From the NCBI GenBank assembly GCA_964522845.1, contig CAZFZQ010000011.1, forward strand, positions 1 to 21,637: a stretch of 21,637 bases of DNA, read 5' to 3'. The stretch comes from CAZFZQ01 sp964522845 (lineage in GTDB: Bacteria; Patescibacteriota; Patescibacteriia; GCA-002772895). Positions 11,618-18,184 of this stretch are shown here, one piece after another. A program made the translations under genes and the position numbers. Each line of letters opens with the position of its first letter. Positions within the stretch are counted from its first letter, which is position 1. The notes below the pieces were generated by a model. It had not been told where the DNA came from, searched no databases, and worked only from the letters and a program-made list of their open reading frames with translations.

Positions 11618-13219
11618 CTACAAAGAAGACAGTTCGGACTGGGGAGGACTGACCCTCTCCATAAAATTCCGCTTGATAGAAGAATCAATACGCGATTGGG
11701 CAACGGCCTTATACATTTCTTCCGGTGTGACGGAGTAGTGCCCGAGAGCAATGCGCGTATGCAAAGCCACCAATTTATCAGCGGATACCGCGGGATCATC
11801 AAGATACTGCTGAACAATATTATGACGGGAAGACAGGCACGCTTCTTTTAATTCTTCCCTTGACATTGACACCGTTATTTTTAATTCTTCCGGCCACGCT
11901 TTTTGGTCTTCTTCCGTTATTCTTCCTTCGGCAACATATCCTTGAATCAAACGAATGGAAGTATAAAGACGAGTCGTGTCTTCTTCGAGAAGCAATCTGA
12001 CATAAAAATCACGGAGCCCCACCCCAATCGCTCTCTCAACCGCCTTGGGATTTACTTCGGAAACCAAATCTTGTACGTGAAATTGGCCTTTCTCCAATAT
12101 GCCGAGAGTCGCAACGTCTTTTAGGTTCTTTTTCATAATGGACGAGTAATCATCTTTATAAATCGACGTTTCCGTATCCGGTGCCGTAGCGCCCCAAATA
12201 ATCGTCGTGCCATCATAAAATGTTAAATAATAGACGCCCTTGGGATTGCTTTCTCCATGAAACGAAAGAGACATGTTCCCGCCTCTTTTATCAAAAATAA
12301 ATTTTTTAAAAGTTTGAGTATTTCGCGCTTGTTCTTTTTGATCTTTAAGATTGACGAAAGGACTCGCGAAAAAAATTTGCGTATACTCAATGCCGAATGA
12401 TAAATTATCTTCCAATAAAACTTTGGCTTTATTATTTTTTCTTTCATCTCGAGATTGCACCTGTAATTGAGCGATAAAATCTTCCACCGTATTATCGCCG
12501 TCCATGGTATGAAAAACTAATTTAAAATTCGGGTTGTCTTTGGCGTTTTCCGAAAACCAGTCAACTATATTTTGAACATATTGAAATCCTTCATCCTTTG
12601 AAAGTCGCGAAAAATGCCCCTGATCCAAACTGACGCGCACGGTCGTAACGGGTTGGTGGGGATTCTCTTCCGCACTTGCCAGCAGTGCCGACAATACGCG
12701 GTCAGTGCCGCTTCTGGTTTTGGACCAATAGGCGCTGGTAACCACAATAAGGTCTTTAACGTCCACGCCGCGCGCCAAATCATTAACTTTTGATTTGCTC
12801 TTCATCGGCTCTCCTCCGCCTGAAATAACCAATTTATCTATTTTTCCATCTTTAGTAAGCTGAATAATACGCTCAATACCCTCTTCTGTAATTTCTTCAT
12901 CAGGAGTTTTTTCACCTTTGGCCGGAGATTTAAAAAAACAAAATTCGCATCCCACCGGACAAACCTTATTCAGCCACATATAAAAAACGCTCCCGCCTTC
13001 AAATTTTTCCTTAGATTCAACGGAAACGTATTCTAAAATCTGCTCCCTATATTCTTCAGGATGCTCAAAGCATTCTTCAGCAATCTCCATTCTTGACTTG
13101 CCCTCCAATCTTTCCTTATTATGAATAGAGCGTTCTTTGCTTGTTTCTTTTTCTTTTTGATGTCGCTTTTCTCCAAAAGGATGTTCTCCCAGCTCAATTG
13201 GCCAGGGTGTTTTTGGCAT
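11618..13219 (-). CDS. Radical SAM domain protein
   Basis: 533 aa from the preferred start. The CX3CX2C cluster motif VCPVGCEFCFF (Cys87, Cys91, Cys94 in this numbering) ligates the 4Fe-4S cluster that cleaves S-adenosylmethionine, and ISGGGEPM at about 132-139 is the GGE motif that binds the SAM amino group. The barrel seems to run to about residue 330. The remaining 200 residues, mostly helical, match no SPASM or other auxiliary cluster pattern that I can see (cysteines are few). The N-terminal 80 residues are charged. Start: ATG at 13219 with GGGAG five bases upstream; ATG at 13231 is four codons longer but directly abuts TATAAT. It is first in a unit with the nucleotidyltransferase. Substrate unknown. 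A repeat element lies immediately upstream and may provide the promoter. Confidence 0.85.
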   Translation of the reverse strand: MPKTPWPIELGEHPFGEKRHQKEKETSKERSIHNKERLEGKSRMEIAEECFEHPEEYREQILEYVSVESKEKFEGGSVFYMWLNKVCPVGCEFCFFKSPAKGEKTPDEEITEEGIERIIQLTKDGKIDKLVISGGGEPMKSKSKVNDLARGVDVKDLIVVTSAYWSKTRSGTDRVLSALLASAEENPHQPVTTVRVSLDQGHFSRLSKDEGFQYVQNIVDWFSENAKDNPNFKLVFHTMDGDNTVEDFIAQLQVQSRDERKNNKAKVLLEDNLSFGIEYTQIFFASPFVNLKDQKEQARNTQTFKKFIFDKRGGNMSLSFHGESNPKGVYYLTFYDGTTIIWGATAPDTETSIYKDDYSSIMKKNLKDVATLGILEKGQFHVQDLVSEVNPKAVERAIGVGLRDFYVRLLLEEDTTRLYTSIRLIQGYVAEGRITEEDQKAWPEELKITVSMSREELKEACLSSRHNIVQQYLDDPAVSADKLVALHTRIALGHYSVTPEEMYKAVAQSRIDSSIKRNFMERVSPPQSELSSL

Positions 13220-13256
13220 TTTTTCTCCCATATTATAAATTTAATTTTAATTCTTC

Positions 13257-13393
13257 TTCCATTTTACCCCCCCCCGACGCAATCGCGCAAGAGCCGTGTC
13301 TTTTCCCCTTCTTAAATAAGGAGGGGTTAGGGACGGTTTGATATCTAAAATTAACAAACCCCACCCAACCTCCCCTTAACCAAGGGGAGGAAT
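13257..13393. mobile_element. Composite palindromic repeat element (MITE-like), copy 2
   Basis: It follows the same order as copy 1 at 8959: TTCCATTTTA, nine C (13267-13275), GACGCAATCGCGCAAGAGCC (13276-13295), an inverted hairpin unit CCCCTTCTTA/TAAGGAGGGG (about 13302-13320), spacer, then a plus unit CCTCCCCTTA/CCAAGGGGAGG (about 13368-13391). It lacks the first plus unit of copy 1 and has one C less. No protein is encoded. Confidence 0.65.
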
Positions 13394-13407
13394 AAAACAG
13401 GGCAACC

Positions 13408-13427
13408 AAAAAAGCCCCTTTCGGGGC
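13408..13427 (-). terminator. Terminator of the tRNA-like RNA unit
   Basis: Minus strand: GCCCC, loop gaaa, GGGGC, then six T. Confidence 0.85.
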
Positions 13428-13586
13428 ATTTGGGAGTCCAAAGTTGGTACTGTTGGTCTCGGCCTGCTATCTAAATATAGAATAGCAAGGTTTATGATAA
13501 ATGTCAAATTTCGCTGGAGGTGCGGGGAATCGAACCCCGTGGACTTCGGATAGCAGGCCGAAACCAGTACCAAGCCACCCCCAGAC
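13428..13586 (-). ncRNA. tRNA-like RNA with self-complementary 3' tail
   Basis: The transcript should start near 13586 (promoter 13593-13621) and end at the 13408 terminator. Its 5' part 13582-13515 is a tRNA-like domain of 67 nt plus discriminator A. It has acceptor stem GGGGGTG (13582-13576) with CACCTCC (13522-13516) including G3-U70, the AlaRS identity pair found in tRNA-Ala and tmRNA; a normal T arm CGGGG-TTCGATT-CCCCG; and a 5-base variable loop. Its anticodon-like stem is GGTTTCGG/CCGAAGTC with the 8-base loop CCTGCTAT. Only ten bases sit where the D arm should be and they form no stem. No CCA is encoded. The tail contains, at 13470-13444, a sequence complementary to the D/anticodon part (13573-13550). 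It is not a normal tRNA. It could be a tmRNA-domain-like RNA, a decayed tRNA, or a new RNA. Confidence 0.6.
13444..13470 (+). repeat. Inverted partial copy of the tRNA-like domain
   Basis: TTGGTACTGTTGGTCTCGGC (then CTGCTAT) on the plus strand matches 13573-13550 on the minus strand except for two small insertions (24 bases versus 27). The two copies are 79 bases apart and face each other. Confidence 0.8.
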
Positions 13587-13592
13587 AATATT

Positions 13593-13621
13593 ATTCTAAC
13601 AAGATGAATTATTTTTGTAAA
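13593..13621 (-). promoter_or_regulatory. Promoter of the tRNA-like RNA
   Basis: Minus strand: TTTACA (13621-13616), 17-base spacer, TAGAAT (13598-13593). Start expected at about 13586, four bases before the acceptor stem. Confidence 0.7.
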
Positions 13622-13631
13622 AAATAACTCC

Positions 13632-13680
13632 GGGTGCCAGACCTCGCGGAAAGAACGGAACTATAGGAGGTCTGGCACCC
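13632..13680. repeat. 14-bp perfect inverted repeat
   Basis: GGGTGCCAGACCTC (13632-13645), 21-base loop, GAGGTCTGGCACCC (13667-13680). No T-run follows. It looks like a REP/MITE-type dispersed hairpin; it ends 11 bases upstream of the -35 of the tRNA-like RNA promoter. Confidence 0.75.
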
Positions 13681-13736
13681 TTCGTATTTTTTATTTCCGC
13701 CTATCTTTTATTTATGGTATTATAATAATAATTAAA

Positions 13737-13802
13737 AGCGTATAGCGCGTAGCGTATAGCGTATAGTTATTTCTAAACGCTAATCGCTAACAGCTAAACG
13801 CC
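13737..13802. repeat. Low-complexity GCGTATA / CGCTAA repeat
   Basis: Near-tandem GCGTATA units (13738-13765) followed after TTATTTCT by the loosely complementary AAACGCTAATCGCTAACAGC. It can form an imperfect hairpin. It occupies the leader of the next gene, whose extended -10 TGgTATTAT is at 13715-13723 without a clear -35. Confidence 0.55.
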
Positions 13803-13812
13803 CAAGGAGACT

Positions 13813-14793
13813 ATGAATACTTTTAACTCAACCGTTCTCTACCGCGACGTAATCCGGCGCGCGCTGAAAGTTACCTGGCGGCATCCGAAACTTTGGATTT
13901 TCGGATTTTTCGCCACCTTCTTGGGGCTGGGCGGAATTTTCCAAATCATAATCACGCAAAGTTTGAAAAGCGGCTTGATTTTTGCGCAAACATCTTACAA
14001 CGCGCAGGTAATTTCTTTATCCGGCATCCTCGTCGCGTCCAATCTTGGCCGCATCAACGCCCTAAACTTGATTTTGCTTTTAGGCGCCATGATTTTATGC
14101 GCCGTGCTTTTTGTTTTTGCCATCTGGCTTGCGATCAGTTCTTTTGGCGCGCTCATCTCCTCCGCCTACGCCATAGATAAAAAGAAAAAGTTGCATTTTT
14201 GGAAAAATTTTACCCAAGGCCACGCGCATTTTTGGCGGCTTTTATCCGTGAACCTTGTAGGAAAATTTTTAATCTTTTTCTTCTTGGCCGTGATCGGCTT
14301 GCTCGTCTCCTTGATTATCGTGGACAGTTCCGTGCTTCGCGCCCTGCTTTATTTCCTCGCTTTCTTGGTGCTCGTGGCCGCGGCGCTAATTTTATCTTTT
14401 TTAACCATCTACGCATCCGCCTTTGTGGTGTTAAAAGCCCGCGGGCTGCGGGAATCAATAGAATCCGCCTGGGAGTTATTCCGGGAAAATTGGGTCGTGA
14501 GCTTTGAAGCCGCGGCCGTACTTTTCGCCTTAAACATTTTGGCGCAAGCCGCGATCTTTGTGGCGCTGATTGTTTTTTCTCTCCCCTTCCTGGTCTTGCT
14601 TCTATTATTATATACATCTGCCGCCGCAACCGCGCCCGTCGTCATTCTGGCGCTCTGGATTTTTACTTCCATCGTGCTCCTGATTTTTGCCGGCAGTTTT
14701 TTCTCCACTTTCCAAATTGTTGCCTGGACTTATATTTTTGATAGAATAGCTAAAGGAGGGGTGCTGTCAAAACTGCACCGGATATTCGGATAA
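13813..14793 (+). CDS. Multi-pass membrane protein
   Basis: 326 aa, six to seven predicted membrane helices at about residues 27-47, 84-118, 142-171, 175-205, 229-268 (long enough for two) and 276-305. The N-terminus YRDVIRRALKVTWRHPKLWIFGFFA and the amphipathic segment ARGLRESIESAWELFRENWVVSF (209-231) between helices resemble the membrane domain family found attached to some glycerophosphodiester phosphodiesterases and in many unnamed bacterial membrane proteins. No catalytic domain is present. AAGGAG lies four bases before the ATG, the best ribosome site in this part of the window. It ends 18 bases before the PilB/GspE ATPase gene, so they may be co-transcribed, but it does not look like PilC, which has a different repeat structure. 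Confidence 0.8.
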   Translation: MNTFNSTVLYRDVIRRALKVTWRHPKLWIFGFFATFLGLGGIFQIIITQSLKSGLIFAQTSYNAQVISLSGILVASNLGRINALNLILLLGAMILCAVLFVFAIWLAISSFGALISSAYAIDKKKKLHFWKNFTQGHAHFWRLLSVNLVGKFLIFFFLAVIGLLVSLIIVDSSVLRALLYFLAFLVLVAAALILSFLTIYASAFVVLKARGLRESIESAWELFRENWVVSFEAAAVLFALNILAQAAIFVALIVFSLPFLVLLLLLYTSAAATAPVVILALWIFTSIVLLIFAGSFFSTFQIVAWTYIFDRIAKGGVLSKLHRIFG

Positions 14794-14811
14794 AATTTAA
14801 TTTATAAAATT

Positions 14812-16512
14812 ATGCAAGGCATTCCATCCATCGACGATCTGCTAAAAAAAGAGGGCGACGCGCTCGCGGAAACGCAAGAAAAATATTCCGAGAAAATGGA
14901 AGAAATCCGCTATAAGGAAAAAGAAACAGAGGTAAGGGCGCGGGCCGCGTCATCCGGCGCGCAATACATCAACCTCAAAGGATTTCCCATCGCGCCCGAA
15001 ACATTAAAACTCATGCCCGAAGAAATCGCGCGCGAACACAAAATGCTTCCCTTCTTTTTTGGCGCCTCCGAACTCCGCGTCGGGGCAGTCAATCCGGCAG
15101 AGGAAAAAGTAAAAGAGCTTACCTACCAGATGGCGGAACGCGCGCGCGCCAATGCCGCGATTTATATGATTTCCGAGCAATCGCTCGCGCTGGCGTTAAA
15201 ACTTTATGGGATTTTGCCGAAAATAAAAGAAATACAAAAAGGCGTAAAAATAAATGAAGAAGAAATCGCCAAATTCCGCAAAGAAACAAAATCGTTCGCC
15301 GACCTCGCGGAAAAAATAAAAGGCGTGCCCGTGACCGACGTGGTAACTTTTGTCATCGCCGGCGCGGTGGAAGGAAAATCATCCGACATCCATATTGAAG
15401 CGGAAGAAAACGATGTCAAAGTCCGTTATCGCATTGACGGAATTTTGCAGGATGTGGCAAAGCTGGAAAAAAACCAGTGGAAGCAAATAATTTCGCGCAT
15501 CAAACTTTTATCCGCCTTAAAACTTAACGTCACGGCGAGGCCGCAAGACGGGCGGTTCACGATTTTCTTGGATGGCGAAGAAACTGATGTCCGCGTTTCC
15601 ACCATTCCCACGGCCTATGGCGAATCCGTGGTTATGAGAATTTTGCGGTCATCGGCCGCCGGATTGAATTTTGACGATTTGGGATTCCGCGGACAGGCAT
15701 ATACAGAAATGAAACGCCAAGTGGAACGGCCAAATGGAATGTTGATCACGACCGGTCCCACGGGTTCGGGTAAAACCACGACCCTCTACGCCATTTTAAC
15801 AAAATTAAACGAACCGGGCGTAAAAATTATCACCCTGGAAGATCCGGTTGAGTATCGTTTGCAAGGCATCAATCAAAGCCAGATTGATTCGTCCAAAGAT
15901 TATACTTTTGCCAAAGGATTAAAATCCATTCTGCGCCAAGATCCGGACGTGGTCTTGGTGGGCGAAATCCGCGATTTGGAAACCGCGGAGGTCGCGATTC
16001 AAGCGGCATTAACCGGCCACTTTTTGCTTTCCACAATTCATACCAACAGCGCGGCCGGCGCCATCCCCCGCTTTCTTTCCATGGGCGTGAAACCGTTTTT
16101 GCTCGCGCCCGCGTTAAACGCTATCATTGCCCAGCGCTTGATCAGAAAAATCTGCGCTGATTGCAAGCAGGAATACAAACCCGCGGCTGAAGAAGCAAAA
16201 CGCGCCGCGGACGAGCTGGGAAAATTGCCCGCGGGAAGCGGCGAAAAACCGGATTTAAAAAATCTGAAATTTTTCCATGGCAAGGGCTGCCCCAAATGCG
16301 CCAATCTCGGCTACCGCGGCCGGGTAGGCATTTATGAAGTTTTTGTCATGAACAAGGATGTGGAACAAGTAATTTTGTCCGCGGAAATTTCCGAATACAA
16401 AATGCAAGAAATCGCGGTCGCGGGCGGAATGGTCACTATGGTGCAAGACGGCCTCTTAAAGGCCTTAGACGGCATCACAACTTTGGAAGAAGTTTTCCGC
16501 GTGGCGGAGTAA
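14812..16512 (+). CDS. pilB: Type IV pilus / type II secretion assembly ATPase (PilB/GspE family)
   Basis: 566 aa. Cytoplasmic hexameric ATPase that powers pilin polymerisation. An N-terminal MshEN-like domain lies around residues 45-135; the N2 and core domains follow. Motifs: Asp box in PVEYRL and the preceding strand (around 342-350), Walker A GPTGSGKT (315-322), Walker B VVLVGEIRD (380-388), His box HTNSAAGA (410-417), and the zinc tetracysteine CADC (448-451) with CPKC (493-496) that separates PilB/GspE extension ATPases from PilT. The sequence SSDIHIEAEENDVKVRYRIDG at 190-210 is the standard N2 start. It appears complete. No PilC, PilD or pilin is in the window, so the choice between pilB and gspE is by context of CPR genomes, which commonly carry type IV pili. 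No Shine-Dalgarno precedes the ATG. Confidence 0.93.
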   Translation: MQGIPSIDDLLKKEGDALAETQEKYSEKMEEIRYKEKETEVRARAASSGAQYINLKGFPIAPETLKLMPEEIAREHKMLPFFFGASELRVGAVNPAEEKVKELTYQMAERARANAAIYMISEQSLALALKLYGILPKIKEIQKGVKINEEEIAKFRKETKSFADLAEKIKGVPVTDVVTFVIAGAVEGKSSDIHIEAEENDVKVRYRIDGILQDVAKLEKNQWKQIISRIKLLSALKLNVTARPQDGRFTIFLDGEETDVRVSTIPTAYGESVVMRILRSSAAGLNFDDLGFRGQAYTEMKRQVERPNGMLITTGPTGSGKTTTLYAILTKLNEPGVKIITLEDPVEYRLQGINQSQIDSSKDYTFAKGLKSILRQDPDVVLVGEIRDLETAEVAIQAALTGHFLLSTIHTNSAAGAIPRFLSMGVKPFLLAPALNAIIAQRLIRKICADCKQEYKPAAEEAKRAADELGKLPAGSGEKPDLKNLKFFHGKGCPKCANLGYRGRVGIYEVFVMNKDVEQVILSAEISEYKMQEIAVAGGMVTMVQDGLLKALDGITTLEEVFRVAE

Positions 16513-16517
16513 AATTA

Positions 16518-16542
16518 AAAAAATCCCTTTATGGGGATTTTT
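16518..16542. terminator. Terminator between convergent genes
   Basis: AAAAATCCC, short loop, GGGGATTTTTT. It serves the PilB gene (plus) and overlaps the last codons and stop of the minus gene ending at 16529. Confidence 0.85.
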
Positions 16543-18031
16543 TGGTTGATATGAAATCATCACAAAGCGTGGAAATATCAACGCCCATATTCTCAAGCGC
16601 GTCCAGCGCAATACTTAGCAAAATCAAATTTCTGGCATTGCGATGATCTTTATGCCGCATCAATTCTATATAATCCGTATCAGGCCGCTTGGTTTCGTAA
16701 TGATCAAGTTCATGGCAAAGCGTGCCCAAGAAATAAAGATCTTCATCGGAAAAAATATTTTCCGCCAAATACACCTTGGCATAATTATCAGCACACAATC
16801 CGCGAAACCTTGAAACTGGGTCATTCATCGCGCCAATCGGACAAACTTTAATCAGTTCTCTATAACCTTTAATTCTCCAAAGATTCCGTATGATAACGTC
16901 TCTCAAACGCGCACGTTCTGCCGGAGTTAGGGCCCTAAATCCATAATTCGCGAACAATTCCTCGTACATCATTTTGCTGGTTTTGATGCCGGCTTTGATA
17001 AACAAAAGATTGATTTGGTATCCGAACGAGAGAACCTTATGGCCCAAAGCGCGCATATAACTGTCAAAACTTTCCGTGCCGCAAACGAGCAAAGCGCCGC
17101 TTCTGTCGCCTTCTTCAAAAATTTCTCTGCACATCTGTTTGAAATTGTCCGACATTTCTTTTTCTTCAATGCGCGAAAAAATTTCTCTTTCAACGGACGA
17201 AGGGTTGGCGCAGGAAAATTCAATCAGCTGCCGCAACAAATCTTTATCTTTGATGCGGGTAAACAACTTTGCCAGCCGGCGATAAAAAACATCCTCGCTT
17301 TTTATGGTTCTAAGTTCATTGACAATATCTTTGCCATAAGCATCATAATCAAATAAGCTGGTGCAAAAATTGTCATCCGTGTTGCAATCAACAAGATACC
17401 CGTCGTTAAAACGGCGCGTTTCTTTAGGGGATGATTTGGGATAGATGGCGCCGATAGCTATCACACGGAAGGATGGCGTCGCGCCAAAAAACTTGAAATA
17501 CCGGTCATGATTTTTGGATAAAACATCAAGAGCTTCGGGTGTTTCTTGGATATAAACAGCCGACATCCCCGATTCTGCCTGCGCCACATTCGCGATATCC
17601 GCTTCCCAAATAAAATTTTTATCCTCATCTCTGGCATTAGCAATATACTCGCGCAAAATTGGATAAAGCGGATTACTATCATCACCTATGGCGTGAGACC
17701 AATTCCGAAAAGCCCCCAGGGCAACAGGGGCATGCGTAATCCTGCCGTCACTATATTTATATACAATAATTTTGTCTTGAATATTTTTTCCCTCATGAAC
17801 GACTTCTATGTCTTGGGTATCAAACTGTAAAACGAACGGGCCGATAATATCCGTGCTCGTGGCTACAACTTCAATGCCCAAACGCAGAGCCGCGGGCGTT
17901 GCCAGCTTGAAGCCGGACGCCCATTGGCCGACTTTTGAATCATCTTCTTTGCGTTTTGTTCCTAAACCGATGATTTCCAGAAAAAGCCGATGAATCGTTT
18001 TTTTATTCGTTATCTTGATATATTTCTTCAT
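16529..18031 (-). CDS. GHKL-like ATP-binding protein with C-terminal HELDH metallopeptidase-like motif
   Basis: 500 aa. N-terminus: MKKYIKITNKKTIHRLFLEI, then GLGTKR (22-27) and KVGQWASGFKLATPAALRLG (33-52). This resembles the ATP-lid region of GHKL (Hsp90/MutL/histidine kinase) ATPases, particularly a group of phage and bacterial proteins with the pattern LIGASTKR...KIGFFGSGLKYA. The usual Asn of the N-box (E-x-x-N) is not evident, so ATP binding is not certain. Near the C-terminus, LGTLCHELDHYET contains HELDH (440-444), an HEXXH zinc-binding motif on a predicted helix; a third ligand may be an Asp or His in the following 30 residues (HKDHRN at about 460). The middle is mostly helical with several cysteines. 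GAGGT precedes the ATG by about six bases. It lies alone, divergent from the exported protein gene. Function unknown. Confidence 0.7.
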   Translation of the reverse strand: MKKYIKITNKKTIHRLFLEIIGLGTKRKEDDSKVGQWASGFKLATPAALRLGIEVVATSTDIIGPFVLQFDTQDIEVVHEGKNIQDKIIVYKYSDGRITHAPVALGAFRNWSHAIGDDSNPLYPILREYIANARDEDKNFIWEADIANVAQAESGMSAVYIQETPEALDVLSKNHDRYFKFFGATPSFRVIAIGAIYPKSSPKETRRFNDGYLVDCNTDDNFCTSLFDYDAYGKDIVNELRTIKSEDVFYRRLAKLFTRIKDKDLLRQLIEFSCANPSSVEREIFSRIEEKEMSDNFKQMCREIFEEGDRSGALLVCGTESFDSYMRALGHKVLSFGYQINLLFIKAGIKTSKMMYEELFANYGFRALTPAERARLRDVIIRNLWRIKGYRELIKVCPIGAMNDPVSRFRGLCADNYAKVYLAENIFSDEDLYFLGTLCHELDHYETKRPDTDYIELMRHKDHRNARNLILLSIALDALENMGVDISTLCDDFISTKKSP

Positions 18032-18069
18032 GGCTTACCTCTGCCTTGTTGTCAAAGGGCTACATTATT

Positions 18070-18099
18070 ATCTTATGCCCAAACCGCCTCTTCTTGCAA
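18070..18099 (-). promoter_or_regulatory. Promoter of the GHKL-like gene
   Basis: Minus strand: TTGCAA (18099-18094), 18-base spacer, TAAGAT (18075-18070). The -35 hexamer is its own reverse complement and is also used by the opposite promoter. Confidence 0.5.
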
Positions 18100-18123
18100 C
18101 CAAAAACCCGAATGTGGTATAAT
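18094..18123 (+). promoter_or_regulatory. Promoter of the exported repeat protein
   Basis: TTGCAA (18094-18099), 18-base spacer, TATAAT (18118-18123) with the extended element TGG directly before it (18115-18117). Confidence 0.75.
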
Positions 18124-18184
18124 AGAAATTATAAAGGTCCAAAAAATAAATTTTAAAACTTTAAACAATTAATTCATAAATATT

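Noticed and set aside
13515..13582. Ordinary tRNA-Ser(GCU) or tRNA-Ala(UGC)
   Set aside because: The loop CCTGCTAT contains both anticodon triplets, but it has eight bases, there is no D arm, no long variable arm (needed for Ser) and no U33 for the Ala reading.
13813..14793. PilC-type pilus platform protein
   Set aside because: It is next to pilB, but PilC has two similar cytoplasmic domains and three helices; this protein has six or seven helices and no such domains.
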